Positions 41,942 through 50,788 of a stretch of 64,000 nt of DNA are shown here, in pieces. Numbering within the stretch: position 1 is the stretch's first letter; each line of letters begins with the position of its first letter. A program made the position numbers and the translations under genes. Below the pieces are notes generated by a model. The model did not search any database and was not told the DNA's origin. It saw only the letters and a list, made by a program, of their open reading frames with translations. This stretch comes from RAM1 sp050247515. Lineage in GTDB: Bacteria; Pseudomonadota; Gammaproteobacteria; Burkholderiales; Burkholderiaceae_C. The DNA is taken from assembly GCA_050247515.1 (NCBI GenBank), contig JBFWUB010000015.1:1-64000 (forward strand). Direction: 5' to 3'.

Positions 41942-42565
41942 ATGGCACAACGCATCATCGTCGCCGACGACCACCCCATCTACCGCGACGGCATGGTCCG
42001 CATCGTGCAAAAGCTGGTGCCCGATGCCCTGGTGCAGGAAGCGTCCACCGCCACCGACCTGGCGCGGCTGGCTGACCAGGCCCCGCCCGCGAGCCTGTTC
42101 CTGCTGGACCTGCTGTTCCCGGGCTTCAACGGCGCAGACAGCGTGCGCGAATTGCGCAAGCGCTATCCGATCGCCCAGATCATCATCGTGTCCATGCTGG
42201 ACGAAGCTGAAACCATACAGGGGGTGATGTCTGCCGGTGCCAACGGCTTTATCGCCAAGAGCGTCCCGCCAGGCGAGGTGGTGGAGGCCATCGTCGCTGT
42301 GCTGAAAGGTGACGAGGTTATTTGCTGCGAATCCGCCGCGACCCTGGGTCTGCGCGACGGCGAGGCTGGGCCGGCGGCCCTGTCGCCTCGCCAGCATGAG
42401 GTTCTGCGGCTGCTGGCGCAGGGGATGTCCAACAAGGAAATTGCCCGTCAGTTGAACATCTCCCCCTTCACGGTCCGTATCCATGTGTCGGCCTTGCTGC
42501 GCCAGTTTGGCCTGGCCACACGCGCCGCCGTGGCGGCCCATGCCATCCGCTCGGGGCTGGTCTGA
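41942..42565 (+). CDS. NarL/LuxR-family response regulator
   Basis: A 207-residue two-domain regulator. The receiver has the acidic pair in IIVADDHPIYRDG, the phospho-acceptor in LFLLDLLFPGFNG, SMLDE after strand 4 and the lysine in GFIAKSVPPGE. The C-terminal LuxR helix-turn-helix (about 143-205) reads LSPRQHEVLRLLAQGMSNKEIARQL, then ISPFTVRIHVSALLRQF. The ATG at 41942 is where the receiver begins. It converges with a hybrid kinase gene whose stop is one base away, and diverges from the DUF4214 gene, a plausible target. Confidence 0.92.
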   Translation: MAQRIIVADDHPIYRDGMVRIVQKLVPDALVQEASTATDLARLADQAPPASLFLLDLLFPGFNGADSVRELRKRYPIAQIIIVSMLDEAETIQGVMSAGANGFIAKSVPPGEVVEAIVAVLKGDEVICCESAATLGLRDGEAGPAALSPRQHEVLRLLAQGMSNKEIARQLNISPFTVRIHVSALLRQFGLATRAAVAAHAIRSGLV

Positions 42566-42566
42566 C

Positions 42567-44315
42567 TCATGTGCCGGTCAGGCCGGCGGTTTCCCTGCTG
42601 GCGGCAGTCAGCAACAGCGAGCGCAGCTGGGCGGGCATCACAGGTTTGGCAAAGACCACCACGCCGAGCTGGTGTGCCTGGCGCTCCAGTTCGCTGCTGA
42701 CGGTGCCGGTCATGACCGCGGCCCGGACGTCGCCCGCGCCCGCGCACTCACGGATCACGTCCAGCCCGTTGCGCGCGCCCCCCAGTTCGTAGTCCATCAA
42801 CAGGAAGTCGGCATCCGTCAGTTCCGCCAGGTCCGGCGGTTCCGGGTGCACACTGGCGTCGCAGCCCCAGCGCTGCAGCAACGCCCCCAACGCTTCGCGC
42901 ACGGCCTGATCGTCATCCACCACCACCACCCGAAAGCCCGCGAGGATGCTCATGGACAGGCCCACATTGCCGGCCGCGAGGCGCGGCTCGGGACCGGGCG
43001 GCGCCAGCGCGATGCCACCCACGCAAAACACGCTTCCACGCCCCTCGTGGGAGACAGCGCGCACCTGCACCCGCAGCAGCCGGGCCACCCGCCTCACGAT
43101 CGACAAGCCCAGCCCCAGACCTTCGCGCTGGTCGACCTGCTCGGCCGTGCCCGCCCGGACGAACTCGTCAAAGATGCGCGAGAGGTCGCGCGCAGGGATC
43201 GCTCTGCCGGTGTTGTGGACTTCTATCTGCAGTTCGCCGCCGCGTTGGCGGCAACCAACGAGCACACGGCCGTCTCCGTACTTGATGGCGTTGGATACCA
43301 GGTTCAGCACCATGGTCAGCAACAATGCCGGATCGGTGCGTACATGCGCAGCGCAGCCAACCACCCGGACCTGTACCGCGCGCTCCCGGGCCAGATGCGC
43401 GCTCTGGCGGATCACATCATCCAGCACGCGAGCCACAGGAAATACGGTTTCGCGGGGCCTGACGTTGCCCGTGTCCAGCGCAGAGCTGTCCAGCAGCGTC
43501 TTGAACAGTGCCGACACCGCGGCCAGCGATTGTTCGATGCGCTCTATGAGCTGCTGGCCGTCACGCCCGGCAACAAAATCGCGAAGGCATTCCACCAGCA
43601 CGCCGATCGCGTGAACAGGCTGGCGCAGATCATGACTGGCCTGCGCCAGCAGCCGGCTCTTGGACTGGTTGCTTTCATCCGCGAGCTTGCGCGCCTCAAG
43701 CAGCTGTGCGGTGATGAGCTGCAGTTGGCCAAGACGGTCCTCCATCTGCGCCGCCATGGCGACCTTTTCGCGCAGAAACCCGTGCATGCGTGTCGACATG
43801 CGGGTCAGCACAACGCCGTAGAGCAGCACCATGGCCGCCAGCGCATAGCCCCGCGCGTGGGGCTGATGAAGGTATTGCGCCAGCGCCAGCATCGGTACGG
43901 CCGTCCAGATCGACAGCAGGCATGAACGCGGCACCGCGTGCTGCGAGCTGACGGCGCCCAGAACGGTCCCCCCCAACACCAGCGTGTAGTAAAGCACGAC
44001 ATCCGCATGCGCGCTGGCGCTGGCCACGGCACCCAAGCCCCAGACCAGACCGATCAGGGACGTTGCCCCCGTGTGGGCCCATCCCAGCTGGACACGCCGG
44101 GCGCCGTCAAGCCGCGTGTGCTGGTAGATCACGCTGCACCCCATCAGAAACACGCTGCCAGCCAGCATCAACAGGTACCACGCTTGCCAGATGCTGCCAC
44201 CCTGGCTTGACTGCATGACGAAATACGTCAGCGTCACCACCCCGACGTGGACAGCCCAGTTGACGGCGCCGATGGAATACAGATAGTCGATTTGCCAGGC
44301 TTCGGTGCGACGCAT
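42567..44315 (-). CDS. Hybrid sensor histidine kinase with C-terminal receiver
   Basis: A 582-residue membrane kinase. Six hydrophobic helices span residues about 12-172 with very short loops, so it may sense the membrane or a diffusible signal. HisKA has H228 in LLAQASHDLRQPVHAIG. The HATPase domain is about 330-450 (LNLVSNAIKYGDG, HNTGRAIPARDL, GLGLGLSIV). The C-terminal receiver (about 465-575) keeps its acidic pair (VVVDDDQAVRE), acceptor Asp in LLMDYELGG and Lys in VVFAKPVMP. It is convergent with the NarL regulator, and the two probably form one pathway. The HisKA-receiver type resembles RpfC-like and quorum-linked hybrid kinases only in layout. Confidence 0.9.
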   Translation of the reverse strand: MRRTEAWQIDYLYSIGAVNWAVHVGVVTLTYFVMQSSQGGSIWQAWYLLMLAGSVFLMGCSVIYQHTRLDGARRVQLGWAHTGATSLIGLVWGLGAVASASAHADVVLYYTLVLGGTVLGAVSSQHAVPRSCLLSIWTAVPMLALAQYLHQPHARGYALAAMVLLYGVVLTRMSTRMHGFLREKVAMAAQMEDRLGQLQLITAQLLEARKLADESNQSKSRLLAQASHDLRQPVHAIGVLVECLRDFVAGRDGQQLIERIEQSLAAVSALFKTLLDSSALDTGNVRPRETVFPVARVLDDVIRQSAHLARERAVQVRVVGCAAHVRTDPALLLTMVLNLVSNAIKYGDGRVLVGCRQRGGELQIEVHNTGRAIPARDLSRIFDEFVRAGTAEQVDQREGLGLGLSIVRRVARLLRVQVRAVSHEGRGSVFCVGGIALAPPGPEPRLAAGNVGLSMSILAGFRVVVVDDDQAVREALGALLQRWGCDASVHPEPPDLAELTDADFLLMDYELGGARNGLDVIRECAGAGDVRAAVMTGTVSSELERQAHQLGVVVFAKPVMPAQLRSLLLTAASRETAGLTGT

Positions 44316-44333
44316 GCCAGCGGCTCCACAGGC

Positions 44334-45323
44334 TCAGCCGCCGACTGGCGTCAGCGCGCTCAACAACCGCCCATACCGTGCCAGGTCCACGTTGCCCCCG
44401 CTCACGATGACGCCCACACGCTGGCCATGCAAGTCCAGCCCCGCATGAAAGGCCGCCGCCAGGCTCAGGCAGCCGGTGGGCTCCACCACCAGCTTCATGC
44501 GCTGCGCATAAAAGCGCATGGCTTCAACCAACTGCGCATCGGTCACGGTCACGATGCCGTCCACGTCGCGCCGGATCACTTCAAAGGTGTACTGGCCCAG
44601 GTGCTGCGTCTGTGCTCCGTCGGCAATGGTGCGGGGCGTTTCGATGTGCACGATGGCGCCGCTGCGCAGGGACTGCTGGCCGTCATTGCCCGCCTCGGGC
44701 TCCACGCCGTACACCTTGCACTGCGGTGCCAGCGCCCGCGCGGCCAGCGCGCAGCCGCTGAGCAGCCCGCCGCCGCCCAGGCACACCAGCAGCGCGTCCA
44801 GCGGGCCGGCTTCTTCAAACAGCTCTTTCGCCGCCGTGCCCTGCCCCGCCATCACATGCGGATGGTCGTAGGGCGGGATGGGCGTCATGCCGCGGTCCGC
44901 GGCCAGCTGCGCCGTCATGGCTTCGCGGTCCTGGGTGTAGCGGTCAAACAGGATCACTTCGCCACGGTCGCCCAGGTAGCCGCGCGTGGCGTCCACCTTG
45001 GCTTGCGGTGCATCCAGCGGCATCAGGATGGCCGCCGGTATGCCCAGCAGCCGCGCCGACAGCGCAATGGCCTGCGCATGGTTGCCCGATGAAAACGTGA
45101 CGACACCCGCGCGCTTTTGTTCAGGGCTGAACTGCGCCAATGCGTTGTACGCCCCGCGGAACTTGAACGCGCCCATGCGCTGGAAGTTTTCGCACTTGAA
45201 GAACAGCTGCGCGCCCAGCAGGGCGTCGGCCGTGGCACTGCGCAGCACGGGGGTGCGATGGGCCTGGCCGCGCAGGCGCTGCGCGGCCTGCTCCACGTCG
45301 GCATAGGTGGGTAGGGTCAGCAT
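44334..45323 (-). CDS. Threonine/serine dehydratase-like PLP enzyme
   Basis: A 329-residue fold-type II PLP enzyme. The cofactor lysine is K54 in GAFKFRGAYNAL. The phosphate cup is LVCLGGGGLLSGCALA (about 173-188), and an SSGNHAQAIALSARL segment at about 77-91 binds substrate. It has no C-terminal ACT-like regulatory domain, so it is a catabolic-type threonine dehydratase or a serine racemase/hydroxyaspartate dehydratase relative. The exact reaction cannot be fixed from sequence. It lies in a leftward run GNAT, SnoaL, this gene, hybrid kinase. Confidence 0.88.
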   Translation of the reverse strand: MLTLPTYADVEQAAQRLRGQAHRTPVLRSATADALLGAQLFFKCENFQRMGAFKFRGAYNALAQFSPEQKRAGVVTFSSGNHAQAIALSARLLGIPAAILMPLDAPQAKVDATRGYLGDRGEVILFDRYTQDREAMTAQLAADRGMTPIPPYDHPHVMAGQGTAAKELFEEAGPLDALLVCLGGGGLLSGCALAARALAPQCKVYGVEPEAGNDGQQSLRSGAIVHIETPRTIADGAQTQHLGQYTFEVIRRDVDGIVTVTDAQLVEAMRFYAQRMKLVVEPTGCLSLAAAFHAGLDLHGQRVGVIVSGGNVDLARYGRLLSALTPVGG

Positions 45324-45360
45324 GCGAACGAGCTTAGCGCAGGCCGTGATGCGGCGCGAT

Positions 45361-45699
45361 TCAGGCGGCGTGGAAGAACCACACGGCGGTGATCAGGCCG
45401 CCGCTGATTTCATACACCGCCAACGCTTCAAGCGGCGCGTCACCCAGGCCGGTGATGCGTTCGTGGTCCACCACCTTGTTACCCAGCACCATGCGGTTGA
45501 GCACCTGGGCGTGCAGGGCCGGGCGGTTGAAGCGCTGCGTGGCATAAAAGTCCGCAAACGCGGCCTTGCCCGCCAGCACAGGCTCGGCCGCGGGCGGGCG
45601 GTACACCAAGATGGCGTCGCTGTAGCAGGCCGTGAAGGCCTGCAGGTCGTGCGCGTTGTAGGCGTCCAGCTGGGCTTGTACGAGGGATTCGGGGGTCAT
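45361..45699 (-). CDS. SnoaL/NTF2-like small protein
   Basis: A 112-residue single-domain protein with the NTF2/SnoaL cone fold pattern: an N-terminal helix VQAQLDAYNAHDLQAFTACY, then strand AILVYRPP, helix KAAFADFYATQRF, and C-terminal strands ALAVYEISGGLITAVWFF. Members include ketosteroid isomerase-like enzymes and binding proteins; no catalytic assignment is possible. The start ATG overlaps the GNAT stop by 4 bases, so the two are coupled. Confidence 0.85.
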   Translation of the reverse strand: MTPESLVQAQLDAYNAHDLQAFTACYSDAILVYRPPAAEPVLAGKAAFADFYATQRFNRPALHAQVLNRMVLGNKVVDHERITGLGDAPLEALAVYEISGGLITAVWFFHAA

Positions 45700-46073
45700 G
45701 GCCCATTCTCGCTCAGGTACCCCCGTGCGCGCGCCGCCGCGGGGTCTTCAAATATCGCCATGGCCGTGCTCATGCGCTCAAAGCCCAGCTTCTGGTAGAA
45801 GCCATCCTTGCCCGGCACCGCGTACAGGATGATCTTGCGGTGCCCTGTCGACTGCGCCACCAGCCGCGCAATGATCTCGCGCCCCAGGCCCGTGCCCTGG
45901 TGGCTGGGCAGCACCGCCAAGTCGCAGATGCAGGAACAGTCCACCCCGCCGGCCAATGCACGCCCCGCGCCCACCAGCTTGCCGGCGTCGCGCACGAAGC
46001 AGCGGAACATGCTGTTGCCAAACGCGGTGGCCAGCCACGGGGGGCTTTTGTCGCCCAGGGGCGCGGCGCGCAC
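45696..46073 (-). CDS. GNAT family N-acetyltransferase (short)
   Basis: About 125 residues from a GTG at 46073. The acetyl-CoA motif is VLPSHQGTGLGREIIARLV. An upstream strand holds DCSCICDLAVL, and the end has GKDGFYQKLGFERMSTAMAIF, a hallmark of GNATs acting on small amines or peptides. A GTG start fits the family's typical beginning (VRAAPLGD, then WLATAFGNS). The frame is open further but that part is antisense to the permease gene. It leaves 9 bp to the divergent permease start. Three closely spaced cysteines (CSCIC) before the motif are unusual. Confidence 0.82.
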   Translation of the reverse strand: MRAAPLGDKSPPWLATAFGNSMFRCFVRDAGKLVGAGRALAGGVDCSCICDLAVLPSHQGTGLGREIIARLVAQSTGHRKIILYAVPGKDGFYQKLGFERMSTAMAIFEDPAAARARGYLSENGP

Positions 46074-46082
46074 AATCCTGTC

Positions 46083-48635
46083 ATGTATCGCCTGTTGACC
46101 ACCTTTACCTGGCAAGAGCTGCGTCACCACCCTTGGCGCAATGCCGCTGCCGTGCTGGCCGTGATGCTGGGCGTGGCGCTGGCCTTGTCGGTCCACCTGA
46201 TCAACGCGTCGGCGCTCAGCGAATTCTCGGGCGCGGTGCGCTCGGTCAACGGCCAGCCCGACCTGGAACTGCGCGCGGTACGCGGCGGCTTTGACGAACG
46301 CCTCTACGCGCGCGTGGCGGCTCACCCTGGCGTGGCGCTGGCCAGCCCCGTGCTGGAGGTGCAGACGCTGGTGCTGGCACCCGACGGCTCGCGCAGGGCA
46401 CTGCGGGTGGTGGGCGTGGATGCGCTGGTGGTCGCCGGTGTGGCGCCGGGCCTGATGCCCGTGCCGCACGACGCTGGTGACCGGTTCGCGCTGTTTGCAC
46501 CCGGCACGGTGTACCTGAATGCGCCGGCGCGGGCGATGCTGGCAGGGGCTTCGACAAGCTCAGCCCGGCCGGAAGTTGACCGTTTGCAGCTGCAACTGGG
46601 CCTGCAGCTGCGCCCGGTTCAGGTCGGCGGCACCGTGGGGGCCGGCGGCGGACCGCTGGCCGTGATGGACATCGGCGCGGCGCAGGATCTGTTGGGCCGC
46701 GTGGGCCAGCTCACCCGCATTGATGTGCGCCTGGCCCCCGGCGCCGACCGCGCCGCCGTGCTGCGCGCGCTGGCGCTGCCGGGCGACGTGACGGCCGCCG
46801 TGCCCGACGATGCCGCCCAGCGCGTGAGCAACCTGTCGCGCGCCTACCGCGTCAACCTGACCGTGCTGGCGCTGGTGGCGCTGTTCACCGGCGCGTTCCT
46901 GGTGTTTTCAGTGTTGTCGCTCAGCGTGGCGCGGCGCGCGCAGCAGTTTGCGTTGCTGGGCGTGCTGGGCCTGACGGCGCGCCAGCGCCTGCGCCTGGTG
47001 CTGGTGGAGTCCGCGCTGCTGGGCGCGGTGGGCAGCTTGGCCGGCGTGGCGCTGGGCACGGGGCTGGCGGCGCTGGCGCTGCGCCTGCTGGGCGGCGACC
47101 TGGGCGGCGGCTACTTTGCGGGCACCGCCCCTGCGCTGCAGTGGGACGGCTGGGGCGCGCTGGCCTATGGTGTGCTGGGCGTGCTGGCGGCGCTGCTGGG
47201 CGGCTGGTGGCCGGCGCGCGCGGTGCAGCAGCTGCCGCTGGCGCAGACGCTCAAGGGGCTGGGCAGCGCGGCGCACGTGCGCCGCAGGCACGGGCTGAGC
47301 CTGGCGCTGATGGCTGCCGGTGCGTTGCTGGCGCTGGCGCCGCCGGTGGCGGGCCTGCCGCTGGCGGCCTATGTGTCGGTGGGCCTGCTGCTGGTGGGCG
47401 GCATCACCGCCCTGCCCTGGGCTGTGGCGCTGCTGTATGACCGGCTCGCGCCCCGGGTGGCCCACCGGGCGCTGGCGCTGCTGGCGGTGGAGCGTGCCCG
47501 GCGCGTGCGTGAAAGCGCGGCGGTCGCGGTCAGCGGCGTGGTGGCGTCGCTGAGCCTGGCCGTGGCCCTGACGGTGATGGTGGCCAGCTTTCGCGACAGC
47601 GTGACGCAGTGGCTGGACGCCGTACTGCCTGCGGGGCTGTATGTGCGCACGGCCGGCGCTGCGGGCACGGGCGAGGTGGCGTATTTCGAGCCTGCCTTCG
47701 TGCAGGCCGTGGCGCAGGTGCCGGGCGTGCAGCGCGTGGGCACGCAACGCACCACGCCGCTGCTGCTGGACCCGGCGCGCCCGCCAGTCACGCTGATCGC
47801 CCGCGCGCTGGACGGGCCGCTTCAGGCCTTGCCGCTGGTGGGCGAGCCCGTGGCCGTGCCGCCGGGCCATGTGGGCATCTACGTGAGCGAGGCCGTGACG
47901 GACCTGTACGGCGCGCGCACCGGCGCGGTGTTTGCGCCGCTGGCCGCCGCGCTGCAACCGGGCACCCGCTTTTTTGTTGCGGGCGTGTGGCGCGACTATG
48001 CCCGCCAAAGCGGCGCCATCGTGATGGCACAGGCTGACTTTGAGCGCCTGACGGGCGACCGCCGCGTGAACGACCTGGCGCTGTGGCTGGCGCCCGGTGC
48101 CGACGCCGCCGCCGTGCAGCAGGCCGTGCGCGCCGTGGCTGACCGTCAGGCCGCGGGCGCGGGCACGCTGCTTGAATTTGCTTCAGCGAACGAGATCCGC
48201 AAGACCTCGCTGCGCATCTTTGACCGCAGCTTTGCCGTGACCTACTGGCTGCAGGCGGTGGCGATTGCCATTGGCCTGTTTGGCGTGGCGGCCAGCTTCA
48301 GCGCCCAGGTACTGGCACGGCGCAAGGAATTTGGCCTGCTGGCCCACCTGGGCCTCACGCGCCGCCAGATCCTGGGCGTGGTGGCCGGTGAAGGTGCGGC
48401 CTGGACGCTGATCGGCTCGCTGGCCGGGCTGGCGCTGGGCCTGGCCGTGAGCGTGGTGCTGGTGCATGTGGTCAACCCGCAGAGCTTTCACTGGACCATG
48501 GACCTGGCCGTGCCCTGGCTGCGCCTCGTGGCGCTGTGCGCGGCCGTCGTACTGGCCGGCACAGTGACGGCCTGGCTGGCCGGGCGCGCGGCGGCTGGGC
48601 GCGACGCGGTGATGGCGGTGAAGGAAGACTGGTAG
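46083..48635 (+). CDS. FtsX-like ABC transporter permease (MacB/Att type)
   Basis: An 850-residue membrane protein of the long FtsX/MacB-like permease class with two permease halves. Helix 1 is about 20-40 (AAAVLAVMLGVALALSV), followed by a large periplasmic domain (about 45-255). Three helices come at about 260-380 (VLALVALFTGAFLVFSVLSL), then a central set. A second periplasmic domain follows, then three C-terminal helices (about 715-835). It is the likely partner of the ATPase at 37850-38494. At 46546-46566 it reads through a REP-like repeat in frame (GASTSSARPEV). Start ATG at 46083 overlaps nothing but is close to the divergent GNAT. Confidence 0.9.
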   Translation: MYRLLTTFTWQELRHHPWRNAAAVLAVMLGVALALSVHLINASALSEFSGAVRSVNGQPDLELRAVRGGFDERLYARVAAHPGVALASPVLEVQTLVLAPDGSRRALRVVGVDALVVAGVAPGLMPVPHDAGDRFALFAPGTVYLNAPARAMLAGASTSSARPEVDRLQLQLGLQLRPVQVGGTVGAGGGPLAVMDIGAAQDLLGRVGQLTRIDVRLAPGADRAAVLRALALPGDVTAAVPDDAAQRVSNLSRAYRVNLTVLALVALFTGAFLVFSVLSLSVARRAQQFALLGVLGLTARQRLRLVLVESALLGAVGSLAGVALGTGLAALALRLLGGDLGGGYFAGTAPALQWDGWGALAYGVLGVLAALLGGWWPARAVQQLPLAQTLKGLGSAAHVRRRHGLSLALMAAGALLALAPPVAGLPLAAYVSVGLLLVGGITALPWAVALLYDRLAPRVAHRALALLAVERARRVRESAAVAVSGVVASLSLAVALTVMVASFRDSVTQWLDAVLPAGLYVRTAGAAGTGEVAYFEPAFVQAVAQVPGVQRVGTQRTTPLLLDPARPPVTLIARALDGPLQALPLVGEPVAVPPGHVGIYVSEAVTDLYGARTGAVFAPLAAALQPGTRFFVAGVWRDYARQSGAIVMAQADFERLTGDRRVNDLALWLAPGADAAAVQQAVRAVADRQAAGAGTLLEFASANEIRKTSLRIFDRSFAVTYWLQAVAIAIGLFGVAASFSAQVLARRKEFGLLAHLGLTRRQILGVVAGEGAAWTLIGSLAGLALGLAVSVVLVHVVNPQSFHWTMDLAVPWLRLVALCAAVVLAGTVTAWLAGRAAAGRDAVMAVKEDW
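46546..46566 (+). repeat. REP-like element (TTCGACAAGCTCAG type) in the permease gene
   Basis: GGGCTTCGACAAGCTCAGCC and one more C match the core of a dispersed palindromic repeat common in Comamonadaceae and other proteobacteria. GGGCT (46546-46550) and AGCCC (46562-46566) pair. The usual right-hand flank (GAACGG) is degenerate here (GGCCGG). It translates as part of GASTSSARPEV, the peptide typically seen when this repeat lies inside genes. Confidence 0.75.
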
Positions 48636-48646
48636 ACAATGCCGCG

Positions 48647-49711
48647 ATGCCCACACCACCGATCCTGCGCGCCTGGGAACATGACGCCGTTGCCCGCATT
48701 GAGGCCGACTTCCAGCGCAGCGCCGACACCCACCTGATCGCCCTGCCGCTGCCCGGCTTTGCACGGCACGGCATTGACCTGTACCTGAAGGATGAGTCCA
48801 CGCACCCCACGGGCAGCCTCAAGCACCGCCTGGCGCGCTCGCTCTTCCTGTATGCGCTGTGCAACGGCTGGCTGCATGAAGGCTCCACCGTGGTGGAGTC
48901 GTCCAGTGGCTCCACGGCGGTAAGCGAGGCTTACTTTGCCCGGCTGCTGGGCCTGCCGTTCGTGGCGGTCATGCCGCGCAGCACCTCGCCTGAAAAGATC
49001 GCGCAGATCGAGTTTTACGGCGGGCGCTGCCACCTGGTGGACAGCGCGGTGCAGGTCTATGACGAGGCCCGCCGCATCGCCGCCGACACCGGCGGCCACT
49101 ACATGGACCAGTTCACCTATGCCGAGCGCGCGACCGACTGGCGCGGCAACAACAACATCGCACAGAGCATGTTCCAGCAAATGGCACATGAGCGCCACGC
49201 GGTGCCGCGCTGGGTGGTGGTAGGGGCCGGCACCGGCGGCACCAGCGCCACCATCGGGCGCTACATCCGCTACCAGCGCCAGGCTACGCAGCTGTGCGTG
49301 GCCGACCCGCAGGGCAGCGTGTTCAGCGCCTATCATGCGTCGGGCGACGCCACGATCACCGGCCCGGGCTCGCGCATCGAGGGCATTGGCCGCCCGCGCG
49401 TGGAGCCCAGCTTCATCCGCGCGCTGGTGGACCGCATGGTGGTGGTGAGCGACGTGGATTCAGTGGCCGCCATGCGCGTGCTGTCGGGGCTGCTGGGCCG
49501 CAAGGTGGGCCCGTCCACCGGTACCAACTTCACGGCCATGCTGGCGCTGGCCAGCGAGATGCGCGAACGCGGCGAACCGGGCGCGATCCTGTCGCTGCTG
49601 TGCGACGCGGGTGAGCGCTACCTGCCCACCTACCACGACGCCGCCTGGGTGCAGCAGCACATGGGCGATTGCACCGCGGCCCAGCAGCGCATGGCTGCGT
49701 TGGCGGCCTGA
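48647..49711 (+). CDS. PLP-dependent cysteine synthase/desulfhydrase family (Cds1-like)
   Basis: A 354-residue fold-type II PLP enzyme. The cofactor lysine is K59 in HPTGSLKHRLARS. Substrate loop SSGSTAVSEAYFARLLGLP (about 90-108) and YAERATDWRGNNNIAQSMF (about 156-174) match the L-cysteine desulfhydrase Cds1 group described in mycobacteria. The phosphate-binding glycines are GAGTGGTSATIGRYIRY. The probable reaction is cysteine to pyruvate, ammonia and sulfide, but cysteine synthase activity is possible. It starts 11 bp after the permease gene and is followed 11 bp later by an AttH-like gene, so the three look like one operon. Confidence 0.87.
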   Translation: MPTPPILRAWEHDAVARIEADFQRSADTHLIALPLPGFARHGIDLYLKDESTHPTGSLKHRLARSLFLYALCNGWLHEGSTVVESSSGSTAVSEAYFARLLGLPFVAVMPRSTSPEKIAQIEFYGGRCHLVDSAVQVYDEARRIAADTGGHYMDQFTYAERATDWRGNNNIAQSMFQQMAHERHAVPRWVVVGAGTGGTSATIGRYIRYQRQATQLCVADPQGSVFSAYHASGDATITGPGSRIEGIGRPRVEPSFIRALVDRMVVVSDVDSVAAMRVLSGLLGRKVGPSTGTNFTAMLALASEMRERGEPGAILSLLCDAGERYLPTYHDAAWVQQHMGDCTAAQQRMAALAA

Positions 49712-49722
49712 GGTCCTGCGCA

Positions 49723-50787
49723 GTGCCGCCTTTCGCGCGCCGCAGCTTCCTGGCCGCAGGGCTGGGTGGCTGCCTGCCGGCGGCGGCGTTGCCGCCCAAG
49801 CCATTGCAGTTCCCGCGCGACCATGGCGCGCACCCGGGGTTTCGCACCGAGTGGTGGTACATCACCGGGCATGCCAGCGCAGGCGCTCGTGAATTCGGCT
49901 TTCAGGTCACGTTCTTCCGCTCACGGGTGGACGGCACGCAGGGCATGCAGTCGGGCTTTGCGGCGCGCCAGCTCATCTTTGCGCATGCGGCGGTGACGGA
50001 CGTGCAGGGGAAAAAGCTGCTGCACGACCAGCGCATTGCGCGCGAGGGCTTTGACGTGGCCGTGGCCGGCACGGCCGACACGCAGCTGAAGCTGCGCGAC
50101 TGGTCGCTGGCGCGCAGCGCCGCGGGCTACCAGGCGCGCATCAGCGCCCAGGATTTCGCGCTGGACCTGGCCTTTGCACCCACCCAGCCTGTGCTGCTGC
50201 AAGGCAACCAGGGGCTGTCGCGCAAGGGCCCCGAGGAAAAGCAGGCGAGCTATTACTACAGCCAGCCGCAACTGAAGACCGGCGGCACGCTCACGCTGCG
50301 CGGCCAGCGCCTGCAGGTGCAAGGCACGGCCTGGCTGGACCATGAATGGAGCGAGGAACTGCTGCACCCCGAGGCCGTGGGCTGGGACTGGATCGGCATG
50401 AATTACCTGGACGGCAGCGCGCTCACGGCGTTCCGCCTGCGGCGCAAGGACGGCAGCACGCTGTGGGACGGCGGGTCGTTCCGCACCCGTACCCGCAGCG
50501 GCGACAGCCTGCTGTACACCGCCAGAAGGGGCGAAAACGAATTCAGCCCCCAGCGCCGGTGGAAGAGCCCGGTATCGCAGGCCACCTACCCGGTGGAATG
50601 GATGGTGCGCACGCCGGCGGACTTCTACACCGTCAAGGCCGTGATCGACAACCAGGAGCTGGACAGCCGCCAGTCCACCGGCGCGATCTACTGGGAAGGC
50701 CTGAGCGACATGTACGACAGCAACGGCAAAAAAGTGGCGCGCGGCTACCTGGAGATGACGGGCTACGCGAGCCCCCTGCGCCTGTAG
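49723..50787 (+). CDS. AttH-like lipocalin-type hydrolase/carotenoid 1,2-hydratase family
   Basis: A 354-residue exported protein of the AttH/CrtC-like family (double lipocalin fold). A GTG start at 49723 is preceded by GAGG and gives a signal with RRSFLAAGLGG, then cleavage near AAA. The family signature is FRTEWWYITGH (about residues 40-50), later AWLDHEWSEELL and VGWDWIGMNYL. In AttEFGH systems this protein is the accessory fourth component to ATPase and permease. That supports reading the ATPase at 37.9 kb, the permease at 46.1 kb and this gene as parts of one system. Convergent with the HEFAH peptidase gene, 1 bp apart. Confidence 0.85.
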   Translation: MPPFARRSFLAAGLGGCLPAAALPPKPLQFPRDHGAHPGFRTEWWYITGHASAGAREFGFQVTFFRSRVDGTQGMQSGFAARQLIFAHAAVTDVQGKKLLHDQRIAREGFDVAVAGTADTQLKLRDWSLARSAAGYQARISAQDFALDLAFAPTQPVLLQGNQGLSRKGPEEKQASYYYSQPQLKTGGTLTLRGQRLQVQGTAWLDHEWSEELLHPEAVGWDWIGMNYLDGSALTAFRLRRKDGSTLWDGGSFRTRTRSGDSLLYTARRGENEFSPQRRWKSPVSQATYPVEWMVRTPADFYTVKAVIDNQELDSRQSTGAIYWEGLSDMYDSNGKKVARGYLEMTGYASPLRL

Positions 50788-50788
50788 A

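Noticed and set aside
38495..46082. Classical mobile element carrying the patchwork region
   Set aside because: No transposase, integrase, long terminal repeats or tRNA gene at the ends. The insertion idea rests only on gene order.
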